The notes under the pieces were generated by a model. The model did no database searches. It had not been told where the DNA came from and saw only the letters and a list, made by a program, of their open reading frames with translations. A stretch of DNA of 61,293 nt. Source: JACDBE01 sp051002015 (GTDB lineage Bacteria > Actinomycetota > Acidimicrobiia > Spongiisociales > UBA5794). The DNA is taken from assembly GCA_051002015.1 (NCBI GenBank), contig JBPCMS010000031.1, positions 1-61,293 on the forward strand, read 5' to 3'. Of this stretch, positions 17,348 through 26,767 are shown one piece after another. Position 1 is the first letter of the stretch. The number at the start of each line of letters is the position of its first letter. A program made the translations under genes and the position numbers.

Positions 17348-17767
17348 TCAGTCGGCCCAGGGGCCGGTGCCACCTATCCGGTCGGGGGTGATGTGGATGA
17401 CGTGGCCGGGGGGTGGGTCGGGCATGGGGGGGAAGCGGACACCGGGCCCGATGTAGACGTCGGCCAGGCGCTGCAGCAGTGCGGCGGCGCCGCCTTCGAC
17501 CAGCCGGGCGGTGCCCCCGATGATCAGGTAGTTGGCCATCCCGATCGGGTTGGCGCCCCCGGTCTCCAGGCTGAGGACCACCCGGGGGTTGCGGGCGATG
17601 TTCCGCATCTTGCGACCCTGTCCCAGGTGGCCGATCACGATGTCGTCGCCGGCGAGCCCGATCCACACCACGCTCACCTGCGGGCTGCCATCGGGGTTGA
17701 CCGTTGCCAGATGCGCCAGGTGGCCGGCGGTGAGCGCATTGCGGACGTCGTCGGTGAGGATGCTCAC
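17348..17767 (-). CDS. PPOX-class F420/FMN-dependent oxidoreductase-like protein
   Basis: The product is 139 aa from GTG, with GAGGGAGAAG just upstream as ribosome-binding site. It is a split beta-barrel flavoprotein of the pyridoxamine-phosphate-oxidase fold: AHLATVNPDGSPQVSVVWIG, IVIGHLGQGRKMRNIARNPRVVLSLE. Such short actinobacterial members often bind F420 and reduce quinone-like or other small substrates; the substrate here is unknown. The VHINAG-like ammonium transporter and others nearby give no functional clue. Confidence 0.85.
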   Translation of the reverse strand: MSILTDDVRNALTAGHLAHLATVNPDGSPQVSVVWIGLAGDDIVIGHLGQGRKMRNIARNPRVVLSLETGGANPIGMANYLIIGGTARLVEGGAAALLQRLADVYIGPGVRFPPMPDPPPGHVIHITPDRIGGTGPWAD

Positions 17768-17867
17768 ATCTTCTCCCTCGGAGTGGTCGTCGCCCGATGG
17801 CGATCGGTGCGCCAGTGTATGAACGGCGGCGGTAGACGCCCTCCGGACGGTCTTCTACCGTCTGGCG

Positions 17868-18994
17868 ATGAAACAACAACGCGGTCGTCCTCACCCTCAT
17901 CGAGCGGTGCGCCCGGCTGACGCGGTGGCGGAGGATCATCGTGGTGGGGTGGTCGCCGCCATGTACACCGAGCAAGTGCGCGACCTGCTCGGCTACGGCG
18001 CCACCGAGGTCCTGGTGGTCGCCCAAGGGTTGGGCACCGGCGAGCTACCCGGCGAGGACGAGGCCCGCACCGTGGTGGTCCCGGCCCCAAGCGTGACGTC
18101 GATCACCGAGGAGGTCAAGACCTGGATCGAGTTCGCCGAGCATCCTCCCCCCGAGGCGGTGGCGGCCTTCGATCCGGAGGGGACGGCGTTGTGCCTGCTC
18201 GATCCCTTCGCTACCGCCGCCACCTATTGCGGCCGGGCGGCGCTGGGCGGACGGACCCCAGCGGTCGCCGCACTGGAGGACAGGACCGTCGCCGACGGGA
18301 TCTGGACGCCTCCGGAGTGCTCCGGGCGCCGTCCATGGTGGTGCCGGTCGACGCCGGCATGGCGGCGGCGGCGCACGCCGGTCTCGACCGCGGTGCGGGG
18401 ACGGCGTAGTCGGGGGACGCCGCTGAGGGCATGAACGGTGGCGGCGATCGGGTGCGCTGGGTGCGCACCGACACCGACGCCGCCGAGGCGATCGAGCTGT
18501 TCACCCATTCCACCCGACACGTCCGGGTGATGCCGTTCCTCGAGGGGGTGCCGTGCAGCATCCACGGCTTTGTGCTGGCCGACGGGGTCGCCGCCTTCCG
18601 TCCCGTCGAGCAGCTCGTTCTGCGCACCCCGGGCGGGAGCCGGTTCACCTACGCCGGGGTGTCGACATGGTGGGATCCTCAGGCCACCTCGACCGAGACC
18701 GTCGACGTCACCGGTGGCCCCGCGACGACGTGGTGGGGACCGTCGAGTTGGGTCCGGCCAACACCGGGAGCCTGGTGCAGTTCCTACCGACGGTGATGGA
18801 GCCCGGTACCCGCCCTCGCCTCGCACGCCGTGGCCACGCTGCGGTTCGCCGACGAACGGTGGGGCACCAGGTTCGGTCCCCTGGAGATCGCCCCGGACGT
18901 GCGCCGCGAGCCGCCCCCGTCGAGCCGGCCGGCACCGGGATGGCACCGGCCGGCGTTCCCCGCCTGGGGTGCGGGTCAGTCGGTGAGGACGTAG
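17868..18994 (+). pseudogene. Decayed ATP-grasp (biotin-carboxylase-like) gene
   Basis: Pieces of one ATP-grasp protein appear in changing frames. AVVLTLIERC and RRIIVVG (frame 1, no usable start; the ATG at 17868 is out of frame by one A) continue as VVAAMYTEQVRDLLGYGATE (frame 3). After GIW at 18305 a lost G moves the frame, giving DASGVLRAPSMVVPVDAGM. At 18407 a TAG stands where the surrounding sequence wants Trp (GTA-stop-SGDAAEG). The frame then resumes as VRVMPFLEGVPCSIHGFVLADG and FTYAGVSTWWDP. After that most of the C-terminal catalytic part is missing or scrambled, and only a tail (RFADERWGTRFGPLEIAPD) is readable up to a TAG at 18992, inside the convergent amt gene. A TACCGT box 6 nt before 17868 is still present. 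Confidence 0.75.
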
Positions 18995-20172
18995 CCGCGC
19001 TCCTCGTGGAGCGAGATGTCGAGGCCGTGGTGCTCCTGATCGTCGTCGACCCGGAGCCCGGCGATCGCCTTGACCACCCGGGCCAGCAGGAAGGTGACCA
19101 CGAAGGTGAACGCCATCACCGCCGCCACCGCCACCGCCTGCTTGGCCAGGAGCCCGACCCCGCCACCGATCAACCCGTCGGTGACACCGGGGTTGATGGC
19201 GGCAGAGGCGAACACGCCGACGGCGAGGGATCCGACGATCCCGCCGACCAGATGGACGCCGACCACGTCGAGCGAGTCGTCGAACCCGAACCTAAACTTG
19301 AGGCTGACCGCCCGGTAGCAGACCACCCCGGCCACGGCGCCGATCACCATCGCCGCCATCGGGGACACGAATCCAGCGGCCGGGGTGATGGCGACCAGAC
19401 CGGAAACGGCGCCCGAGGCGGCGCCCAGCATGGTGGGACGGCCGGTGCGGAGCCACTCCGCCACCACCCAGGCCAGGGTGGCGACGGCGGCGGCGATCTG
19501 GGTGGTCACGAAGGCGTTGATGGCCAGCCCGTCCGCAGCCAGCGCCGACCCGGCGTTGAACCCGAACCATCCGAACCACAGGATGCCGGTGCCGAGGAGG
19601 GTCAACGGCAGCGAGTGCGGCTTCATCGACTCGGCCCCGAAGCCCTTGCGGGGTCCGAGGGCGAACACCAGGGCGAGGGCGGCGATCCCGGCGTTGATGT
19701 GGACCACTAGCCCTCCGGCGAAGTCGCGCACCCCCCATGCGTACATCCAGCCGTCGGCGGCGAACGCCCAGTGGGCCACGATCGGGTAGACGATCAGCGC
19801 CCACAGCGTGGTGAACAGCACCCATGCGGAGAACTTCATCCGCTCCGCAACCGCCCCCGAGATCAGGGCGGGGGTGATGATGGCGAACATCATCTGGAAC
19901 ACCATGAACAGCAGGGCGTCGCCCTCGACGCCGTCCAGTCCGACAAGGTCGAGCCCGCCGATCAACCCGCCATGGTCGCTTCCAAAGGCGATGCTGTACC
20001 CGACCAGGGTCCACACCACGGTGACGATCCCGATCGTGATGAAGTTCTTCATCAGCATGTTGAGCACGTTCTTCGACCGGACCATGCCGCCGTAGAACAG
20101 CGCAAGACCGGGTGTCATGAACAGGACCAGGGCAGAGCTGACCAGCAGCCAGGCGATCGTTCCCTCTCCCAC
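18976..20172 (-). CDS. amt: Ammonium transporter Amt
   Basis: The product is 398 aa from GTG at 20172, chosen because GGGAGG lies at the right distance; an ATG at 20208 is in frame but has no such site. Eleven membrane segments are predicted by eye. Conserved Amt residues: Asp in WGVRDFAGG, the twin histidines in GGLVVHINAG and VGVHLVGGIVG, and FYGGMVRSKNVL in the first helices. It moves ammonium (as NH3 or NH4+) across the cytoplasmic membrane. No glnK partner is adjacent. A GlnR-like box lies 55-103 bp upstream of the start. Confidence 0.95.
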   Translation of the reverse strand: MGEGTIAWLLVSSALVLFMTPGLALFYGGMVRSKNVLNMLMKNFITIGIVTVVWTLVGYSIAFGSDHGGLIGGLDLVGLDGVEGDALLFMVFQMMFAIITPALISGAVAERMKFSAWVLFTTLWALIVYPIVAHWAFAADGWMYAWGVRDFAGGLVVHINAGIAALALVFALGPRKGFGAESMKPHSLPLTLLGTGILWFGWFGFNAGSALAADGLAINAFVTTQIAAAVATLAWVVAEWLRTGRPTMLGAASGAVSGLVAITPAAGFVSPMAAMVIGAVAGVVCYRAVSLKFRFGFDDSLDVVGVHLVGGIVGSLAVGVFASAAINPGVTDGLIGGGVGLLAKQAVAVAAVMAFTFVVTFLLARVVKAIAGLRVDDDQEHHGLDISLHEERGYVLTD

Positions 20173-20226
20173 GGCGTTCCTCCCATCGGTGGCGGGCAAC
20201 GGACCCATGCACCATGCGGGAACCGT

Positions 20227-20275
20227 GTTTCGCCGCCGTTTCTCTTGTGTGAATGCGTCGGGTCGATCGTGTTAC
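20227..20275 (-). promoter_or_regulatory. Candidate GlnR box upstream of amt
   Basis: Read on the minus strand: GTAAC-N6-GACCC-N6-TTCAC-N6-GAAAC-N6-GAAAC, every element 11 bp apart. This fits the actinobacterial GlnR pattern gTnAC-N6-GaAAC repeated in tandem; the second element is poor and the others are good. amt is a classical GlnR target. It lies between the divergent amt and MBL-fold genes. Confidence 0.5.
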
Positions 20276-20311
20276 GGACCTCACCGCTCGGTGCGGTAGC
20301 TTGAAGGGTCC

Positions 20312-21112
20312 ATGTGGGACCAGCTGGCCGAGGGCGTCTACCGCAGGCGATACACCTCGCTCGATCTGAACATCGGGCTGGTGGTCGGTGGTGAGGGCGT
20401 GCTCGTCGTCGACACCAGGGCCTCGACGGTCCAGGCCCACGAGCTGGTCGAGGACCTGCGCTGGGTCACCGCCCTTCCGGTGCGCTGGGTGGTCGACACC
20501 CACTGGCACTGGGACCACACCTTCGGCAACTCGGTGTTCGCCACGGCACCCGTCTGGGCGCACACCGAATGCCATCGGGTGCTGGCGGCCCGTGGCGAGA
20601 AGGCAAAGCTGGAGGTGGCAGACAGGGTCGAGCCGGAGAGGCGCGACGAGATCCTCTCCGTCCAGATCCGGCTGCCCGACCACGTCTTCGATGTCGAGGA
20701 GGTGATCGATCTCGGCGGCCGGTCGGTGACGCTGCGCCACCACGGTCTGGGCCACACCGAGGGCGACATCACCGTCACCGTCGACGGGACCGGGGTCCGT
20801 TTCGCCGGCGATCTGCTCGAGGAGGGCGCACCTCCGTCGTTCGAGGACGGCTACCCGATCTCCTGGCCCGCCACGCTGGAGCGGGTCATCGTCGACGGGA
20901 TCGCCACCTACGTGCCGGGTCACGGCGACGTCATGACCCCCCACCAGGCGAGGGCACAACGCGACGAGCTGCGCACCATCGCCACCATGGCGACCGAGGC
21001 CAGCGCCAACGGCGTCCCGGTGGAGGACATCGACCTCGACGGGTCGCCATATCCAGGCGATGTCACCGCCGAGGCGATGGTCCGCGCCTACCTCGAGCTC
21101 GCCCGGACCTGA
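20312..21112 (+). CDS. Metallo-beta-lactamase-fold hydrolase
   Basis: The product is 266 aa. The metal site is complete: THWHWDH (HxHxDH, about 63-69), a histidine in HGLGHTEGD, Asp in FAGDLLEEG and a late PGHGDV. The closest architecture is the glyoxalase-II/cyclase-like branch of the superfamily with two metal ions; no substrate can be assigned. TAGCTT ends 9 nt before the ATG, suggesting a near-leaderless transcript. Dps follows after 62 nt. Confidence 0.88.
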   Translation: MWDQLAEGVYRRRYTSLDLNIGLVVGGEGVLVVDTRASTVQAHELVEDLRWVTALPVRWVVDTHWHWDHTFGNSVFATAPVWAHTECHRVLAARGEKAKLEVADRVEPERRDEILSVQIRLPDHVFDVEEVIDLGGRSVTLRHHGLGHTEGDITVTVDGTGVRFAGDLLEEGAPPSFEDGYPISWPATLERVIVDGIATYVPGHGDVMTPHQARAQRDELRTIATMATEASANGVPVEDIDLDGSPYPGDVTAEAMVRAYLELART

Positions 21113-21174
21113 TCGGCGGTTTCCCCACCGCCGCCATGGGGGACAATGAGGGACACCTCTGCGAAGGAGAATCG

Positions 21175-21726
21175 ATGGAGTACACGTTCGCCCCCGCCGG
21201 CATGTCCGGCTCCGATGCCGCCAAGGTCGGCCATGCCCTGCAGCAGCGGCTCGACTCGCTGATCGACCTCACCCTCACCCTGAAGCACATCCACTGGAAC
21301 CTGGTGGGCCCGGGCTTCATCGGGGTCCATGAGCTGATGGATGTCCAGGTGGTGGGGACCCGGCTGTTCGTCGATGCGATCGCCGAACGGATCGCCACCC
21401 TGGGCGGCACGCCACAGGGAGTGCCCGGCGGGCTGGTTTCCCGGCGCACCTGGGACGACTACTCCGTTGGTCGTGACGTGGTGGCGGCGCATCTCGGCGC
21501 CCTCGACCGGGTGTACGACGGCGTCGTCGCCGACCATCGCCGCGCCATCGACACCGTCGGCTCGCTCGACCCGGTGAGCGAGGACCTGCTGATCGGGCAG
21601 GCGGGAAAGCTCGAGCAGTACCAGTGGCTGATCCGGGCCCACCTCCAGAACACCTCGGGCGAGTTGAGCACGGCCGGAGCCGAATCCGAGGAGGACGCCG
21701 CCGCCAAGGCGTCAGCGGCCGGCTGA
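21175..21726 (+). CDS. dps: Dps-family ferritin-like DNA-protection protein
   Basis: The product is 183 aa. The ATG is preceded by GAAGGAGA (21162-21169). The ferritin-like four-helix core has KHIHWNLVGPGFIGVHELMDVQ, which carries the inter-subunit ferroxidase His/Asp residues of Dps. Expected to form a dodecamer that oxidises Fe(II) with peroxide and coats DNA under stress. The C-terminal tail is acidic and Ala-rich (ESEEDAAAKASAAG), so non-specific DNA binding by a basic tail is unlikely. Confidence 0.92.
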   Translation: MEYTFAPAGMSGSDAAKVGHALQQRLDSLIDLTLTLKHIHWNLVGPGFIGVHELMDVQVVGTRLFVDAIAERIATLGGTPQGVPGGLVSRRTWDDYSVGRDVVAAHLGALDRVYDGVVADHRRAIDTVGSLDPVSEDLLIGQAGKLEQYQWLIRAHLQNTSGELSTAGAESEEDAAAKASAAG

Positions 21727-21740
21727 CGGGGTGATTGCCG

Positions 21741-21790
21741 TTTCTTAGGACCGGAACGCGTCACCCGTGGGGCGTTCTGATCCTAAGAAA
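21741..21790. repeat. Palindromic intergenic repeat, copy B
   Basis: A 50-bp inverted repeat with perfect outer arms TTTCTTAGGA/TCCTAAGAAA and inner arms GAACGC/GCGTTC. It lies between dps and the ABC-F gene. The bases right after copies A and B are also alike (both continue to TGGGGCCG), so the repeated unit may extend past the palindrome. Confidence 0.85.
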
Positions 21791-21815
21791 GTGATGGGGC
21801 CGGTAACGTCCTCGG

Positions 21816-23414
<1,599 letters not shown>

Positions 23415-23434
23415 CCGACCTGGGCGCAGACCGA

Positions 23435-23824
23435 TCAGCGGTGGGGCGGCGTGATCCGGGACGGCAGCGGCTCGACGACGTAGCCGCCGGTGGTGTAGCG
23501 GCCGTACAGGTCGCCATCGCCCACGAAGTACTCCTTCTGCGCCGGCTGGGTCGATTCATCGACCCGTTCGGTTCCGCCGTTGCCACCGGCCAGGTTCAGA
23601 CATCTGAGGAAGAGGGTGTAGCCACCGGAGGCTGGCGGCTCCTCCCCGCAGTCGTCCGTCGAGACCGGAAGAGCAGCAACTTCGGCCGCCGAGAGAGGGT
23701 GGAGCGGCCGGTCGGTGACCTGGCCCCCCGCCACAGCAACGGCACCCGCCGAAACCAATCCGGTGGCGACTGCTGCTACGACCCAGCCGGCGACGAGAAG
23801 GAGTCTCTGCCGCAATACCCGCAT
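23435..23824 (-). CDS. Small exported or membrane-anchored protein, function unknown
   Basis: The product is 129 aa with a strong Shine-Dalgarno (AAGGAGGTG) before the ATG. A hydrophobic segment at 8-33 (LLLVAGWVVAAVATGLVSAGAVAVAGG) is a signal peptide or anchor. The remaining ~95 residues are extracytoplasmic, with two cysteines (DDCGEE and LRCLNLAGG) that could form a disulphide. I recognise no family. It is divergent from a two-component system and its -10 overlaps theirs, so it is a candidate target or sensor partner of that system. Confidence 0.75.
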   Translation of the reverse strand: MRVLRQRLLLVAGWVVAAVATGLVSAGAVAVAGGQVTDRPLHPLSAAEVAALPVSTDDCGEEPPASGGYTLFLRCLNLAGGNGGTERVDESTQPAQKEYFVGDGDLYGRYTTGGYVVEPLPSRITPPHR

Positions 23825-23868
23825 TGTGCGCTACACCTCCTTTCGGGCCTATCAACAACCCGTTAAGG

Positions 23869-23878
23869 ATTGTATAAG
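23869..23878. promoter_or_regulatory. Overlapping divergent -10 elements
   Basis: TATAAG (23873-23878) on the plus strand and TACAAT (complement of 23869-23874) on the minus strand overlap. One would serve the response-regulator operon and the other the small exported protein. No clear -35 elements. Confidence 0.45.
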
Positions 23879-23906
23879 GTGGAGGAGACCGAGGGGAGCC
23901 GATCGC

Positions 23907-24590
23907 ATGGTCTCGGTGGTCATCATCGAGGACGAGCAGAGGATCCGGCAGCTTGTGGCCGGGGTGTTGGCCGACCGCGGCTACGACGTGACCTCATCCG
24001 GGTCGGCCCTCGAGGGTCTGCAGGCGGTGGTCAGCGACTCTCCAGATCTCATCATCCTCGACATGGGTCTCCCCGATCTCGACGGCGCCGAGCTGCTCAC
24101 CATGATCCGTGCGGTCACCAAGGTACCGGTGATCGTGGCCACCGCCAGGGGATCCGACCGTGATGTGGTGCGCACCCTCGACGCCGGCGCCGACGACTAC
24201 CTGGTCAAGCCGTTCTCGGTGGAGCAGCTCGAGGCCAGGGTGCGGGCCGTGCTCCGGCGCGCCGTCGGCGATCGGCCGAGGGGAGGACCGGTGGTGGTCG
24301 GCGGGCTCGAGGTCGATGCCGTCACCCGGGTGGCCACCCTGGATGGCAAGGTGCTCGATCTGAGCCCCAAGGAGTTCGACCTGCTCCGCTTCCTCGCCGA
24401 GCGGGAGGGCGAGGTCGTGTCCAAGCGGGAGCTGCTGGCGACGGTGTGGCGCCAGCCGTACGGCGGGAGCGAGCGGACCATCGACGTCCACCTGTCCTGG
24501 CTGCGCACCAAGATGGGGGAGTCGGCGGCCAGGAGCCGGTACCTGCAGACGGTGTTCGGGGTAGGGGTGAAGCTGGTCGACCCCGGATGA
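23907..24590 (+). CDS. OmpR/PhoB-type response regulator
   Basis: The product is 227 aa; the ATG at 23907 is preceded by GAGGGGAG. The receiver domain has the acidic pair in IIEDEQ, phospho-acceptor D52 (LIILDMGLPD), and K101 (YLVKPFS). The C-terminal winged helix (about 130-225) has LSPKEFDLLRFLAEREG and SERTIDVHLSWLRTKMG, typical of the OmpR family. The stop overlaps the histidine kinase ATG by 4 nt. Target genes are unknown. Confidence 0.94.
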   Translation: MVSVVIIEDEQRIRQLVAGVLADRGYDVTSSGSALEGLQAVVSDSPDLIILDMGLPDLDGAELLTMIRAVTKVPVIVATARGSDRDVVRTLDAGADDYLVKPFSVEQLEARVRAVLRRAVGDRPRGGPVVVGGLEVDAVTRVATLDGKVLDLSPKEFDLLRFLAEREGEVVSKRELLATVWRQPYGGSERTIDVHLSWLRTKMGESAARSRYLQTVFGVGVKLVDPG

Positions 24591-25960
24591 GACGCCAGCT
24601 CGCCATGGTGTCGCTGGCGGTGATCCTGTTGGTGGTGGTCGCCTTCCTCGTCCCGCTGGCGTTGGTGGTCCGCAACCAGGCAGCCGACCGGGCCTTGTCC
24701 CGGGCCGAGCGCGACGTCCAGGCCATCGCCGCCGCTCTCGCCGTCGCCCCGGCCACCATGGGCGCCGAAATCAGTCGTGAGCTCGCCGCAGACGTGCTCC
24801 GGGCCTTCGGCGGCGAGAGCAACTTCACCGTGGTGTTCCCCGACGGGCGAACCGTCGGGCGCGATTTCGAACCCTCCCCGGCCCTGGCCCAGGCGAGGAG
24901 GGGCACCGCCTTCTCCACCACCATCGAGGGCGGGTACGAGGTGCTGGTCCCGGTGCTCGACACCTTCGACCTGCCCACCCCCGGTGAGGTCGAGCCGCCG
25001 ATGCGCACCGTGGTGGTGCGCACCGAGGTCCCCGATGGCGAGCTGCGCCGCGGGGTGACGACGGCGTGGTGGATGCTGGGCGCCCTCGGGGTCTTCCTGG
25101 TCACCATCGCCGTCATCGCCGCCGACCGGCTGGGCCGAAACATCGTCCGCCCGGTCGACGCCCTCTCCGAGGCGGCCCGCTCGCTGGGGCGGGGCGACCT
25201 CGAAACCAGGGTCGAGCCGGGGGGTCCGCCCGAGGTGGCCGAGGTGGGGGAGGCCTTCAACTTCCTGGCGCGTCGGCTGGTCGGGCTGCTCAACGCCGAG
25301 CGGGAGTCGGTTGCCGACCTGTCCCACCGGCTCCGGACCCCGCTCACCGCGCTGCGGCTCCAGGCCGAGACGCTCCGCAACGGTGACGAGGCGGCGGCGC
25401 TGACCGCCGACATCGACCGCATGGGGAGGGCGGTGGACCGGATGATCGAGGAGGCGAGACGGCCCGCCGAGACCGGGGAGCGGTCGGCGGATCTGGCGGC
25501 CGTTGTCCGCCACCGGGCCACCTTCTGGAAGGTCCTCGCAGATGAGCAGGGAAGGACGGCCACGGTCCACACCGCCGGCGGCCCCCGGTGGGTCCCGATC
25601 GCCGCCGACGAGCTGGGCGCGGTCATCGACACCCTGATCGAGAACGTGTTCGCCCACACCGTCCCCGGCACCGACTACCACCTCGACGTCCGGCCGGTCG
25701 ACGGAGAGGTCGAGCTGGTTGTCGAGGACCGGGGCCCCGGTTTCCCGGATGACGCCGTCATCGAGCGGGGGGCGTCGGCCGGCGGCTCCACCGGGCTCGG
25801 GCTCGACATCGCCCGCCGGGCGGCGCGGAGAACCGGCGGCGATCTGGTGATCGCCAACCGACGCTCCGGCGGAGCCGCCGTCACCGTCCGCTTCGGCGGC
25901 GTGGAAGGCGCCGCCGCCAGCGGGCGGCGAGCGGCGGTGCTGCGCAGCACCACGGGTTGA
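24587..25960 (+). CDS. Sensor histidine kinase
   Basis: The product is 457 aa. Two membrane segments (about 7-29 and 159-180) flank an extracytoplasmic sensor of about 130 residues. HAMP follows (GRNIVRPVDALSEAARSLGRGDLETRV), then the dimerisation helix with phospho-acceptor H247 (DLSHRLRTPLTALRLQ). The ATPase domain has an N-box (LIENVFAHT), G1 (EDRGPGFPDD) and G2 (GSTGLGLDIARRAARRTGG). The signal is not deducible. It is cotranscribed with the response regulator. Confidence 0.93.
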   Translation: MRRQLAMVSLAVILLVVVAFLVPLALVVRNQAADRALSRAERDVQAIAAALAVAPATMGAEISRELAADVLRAFGGESNFTVVFPDGRTVGRDFEPSPALAQARRGTAFSTTIEGGYEVLVPVLDTFDLPTPGEVEPPMRTVVVRTEVPDGELRRGVTTAWWMLGALGVFLVTIAVIAADRLGRNIVRPVDALSEAARSLGRGDLETRVEPGGPPEVAEVGEAFNFLARRLVGLLNAERESVADLSHRLRTPLTALRLQAETLRNGDEAAALTADIDRMGRAVDRMIEEARRPAETGERSADLAAVVRHRATFWKVLADEQGRTATVHTAGGPRWVPIAADELGAVIDTLIENVFAHTVPGTDYHLDVRPVDGEVELVVEDRGPGFPDDAVIERGASAGGSTGLGLDIARRAARRTGGDLVIANRRSGGAAVTVRFGGVEGAAASGRRAAVLRSTTG

Positions 25961-25979
25961 CCAGACGCCCCGGTGCGAA

Positions 25980-26702
25980 TCAGCCGCCGATGACCGGGAT
26001 CCAATCCTCGACCCCGCCCCCCACCGTGCCCGGCGATGCGATCGAGACGGACTCCACGGGCAGCTCGACGGATGCATCCTCGCTCCAGATCCCCGCTCTG
26101 GTGGCGACGGGGCGATTGAGGTGGGTGCCGACGCCCCACGCCACGTAGTCGACCACGGCCGCCGGGTTGGTGAAGACGTCGGTCGAGAACAGGCCGAGCT
26201 CGCCACCGGAGGCCAGGATCGGGCCCAGCGAGGTGCCCAGATCGATGACGGCGGTGATCCCGACGAACTGGGGCGGCTGATCCCCGCCGAGCACGATGGC
26301 GGCAGAGGACCCCGGGTCGAGGGTCACCGGGTCGATGGAGCCGGTGTGGTTGTTGCTGATCGCCCAATGACCCTCCAGGCTCACCGGGGTGCTGCCCACG
26401 TTGGTGACCAGGGCGTACGGATCGGAGCCGAACACCACCCTGGTCAGGGCCAGGGTCCCCGGGGTGGGCACGATGGTCGGCGGCGGCACCGTGGTGGTGG
26501 TGGTCCCCGCCGTGGTCGAGGTGGCGGCGCTTGGCCCCGTGGTTGCGGGAGGAGCCGTCGTTCCCGGCGCCGCCGTGGTGCCGGCTGCAGGCCCGGCGAT
26601 GGTCGTGGTCGCGCCGGAGTCGCCGTCCGTCCCCGCCGCGCACGCCCCGAGGAGAGCGCCCCCCATCACCACCGTCACCAGCCCGATCGATCCCCGTCGC
26701 AT
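25980..26702 (-). CDS. Lipoprotein with lamin-tail-like (LTD) domain
   Basis: The product is 240 aa from ATG at 26702, which gives a clean lipoprotein signal (lipobox LLGAC, Cys near 21). A Thr/Ala/Pro-rich linker follows (about 28-80). The beta-rich domain LTRVVFGSDPYALVTNVG, then LEGHWAISNN, LDPGSSAAIVLGG and ADYVAWG-like VVDYVAWGVGTH matches the layout of bacterial LTD domains, which are extracellular beta-sandwiches. TAGGCT ends 7 nt before the ATG. It is convergent with the histidine kinase gene. Confidence 0.75.
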   Translation of the reverse strand: MRRGSIGLVTVVMGGALLGACAAGTDGDSGATTTIAGPAAGTTAAPGTTAPPATTGPSAATSTTAGTTTTTVPPPTIVPTPGTLALTRVVFGSDPYALVTNVGSTPVSLEGHWAISNNHTGSIDPVTLDPGSSAAIVLGGDQPPQFVGITAVIDLGTSLGPILASGGELGLFSTDVFTNPAAVVDYVAWGVGTHLNRPVATRAGIWSEDASVELPVESVSIASPGTVGGGVEDWIPVIGG

Positions 26703-26767
26703 CCCGGCCAGCCTATACCGATAGGTGGGACCGACCCCGGCGCCGGGTCCCGGTAGGCTCCGCGGCC

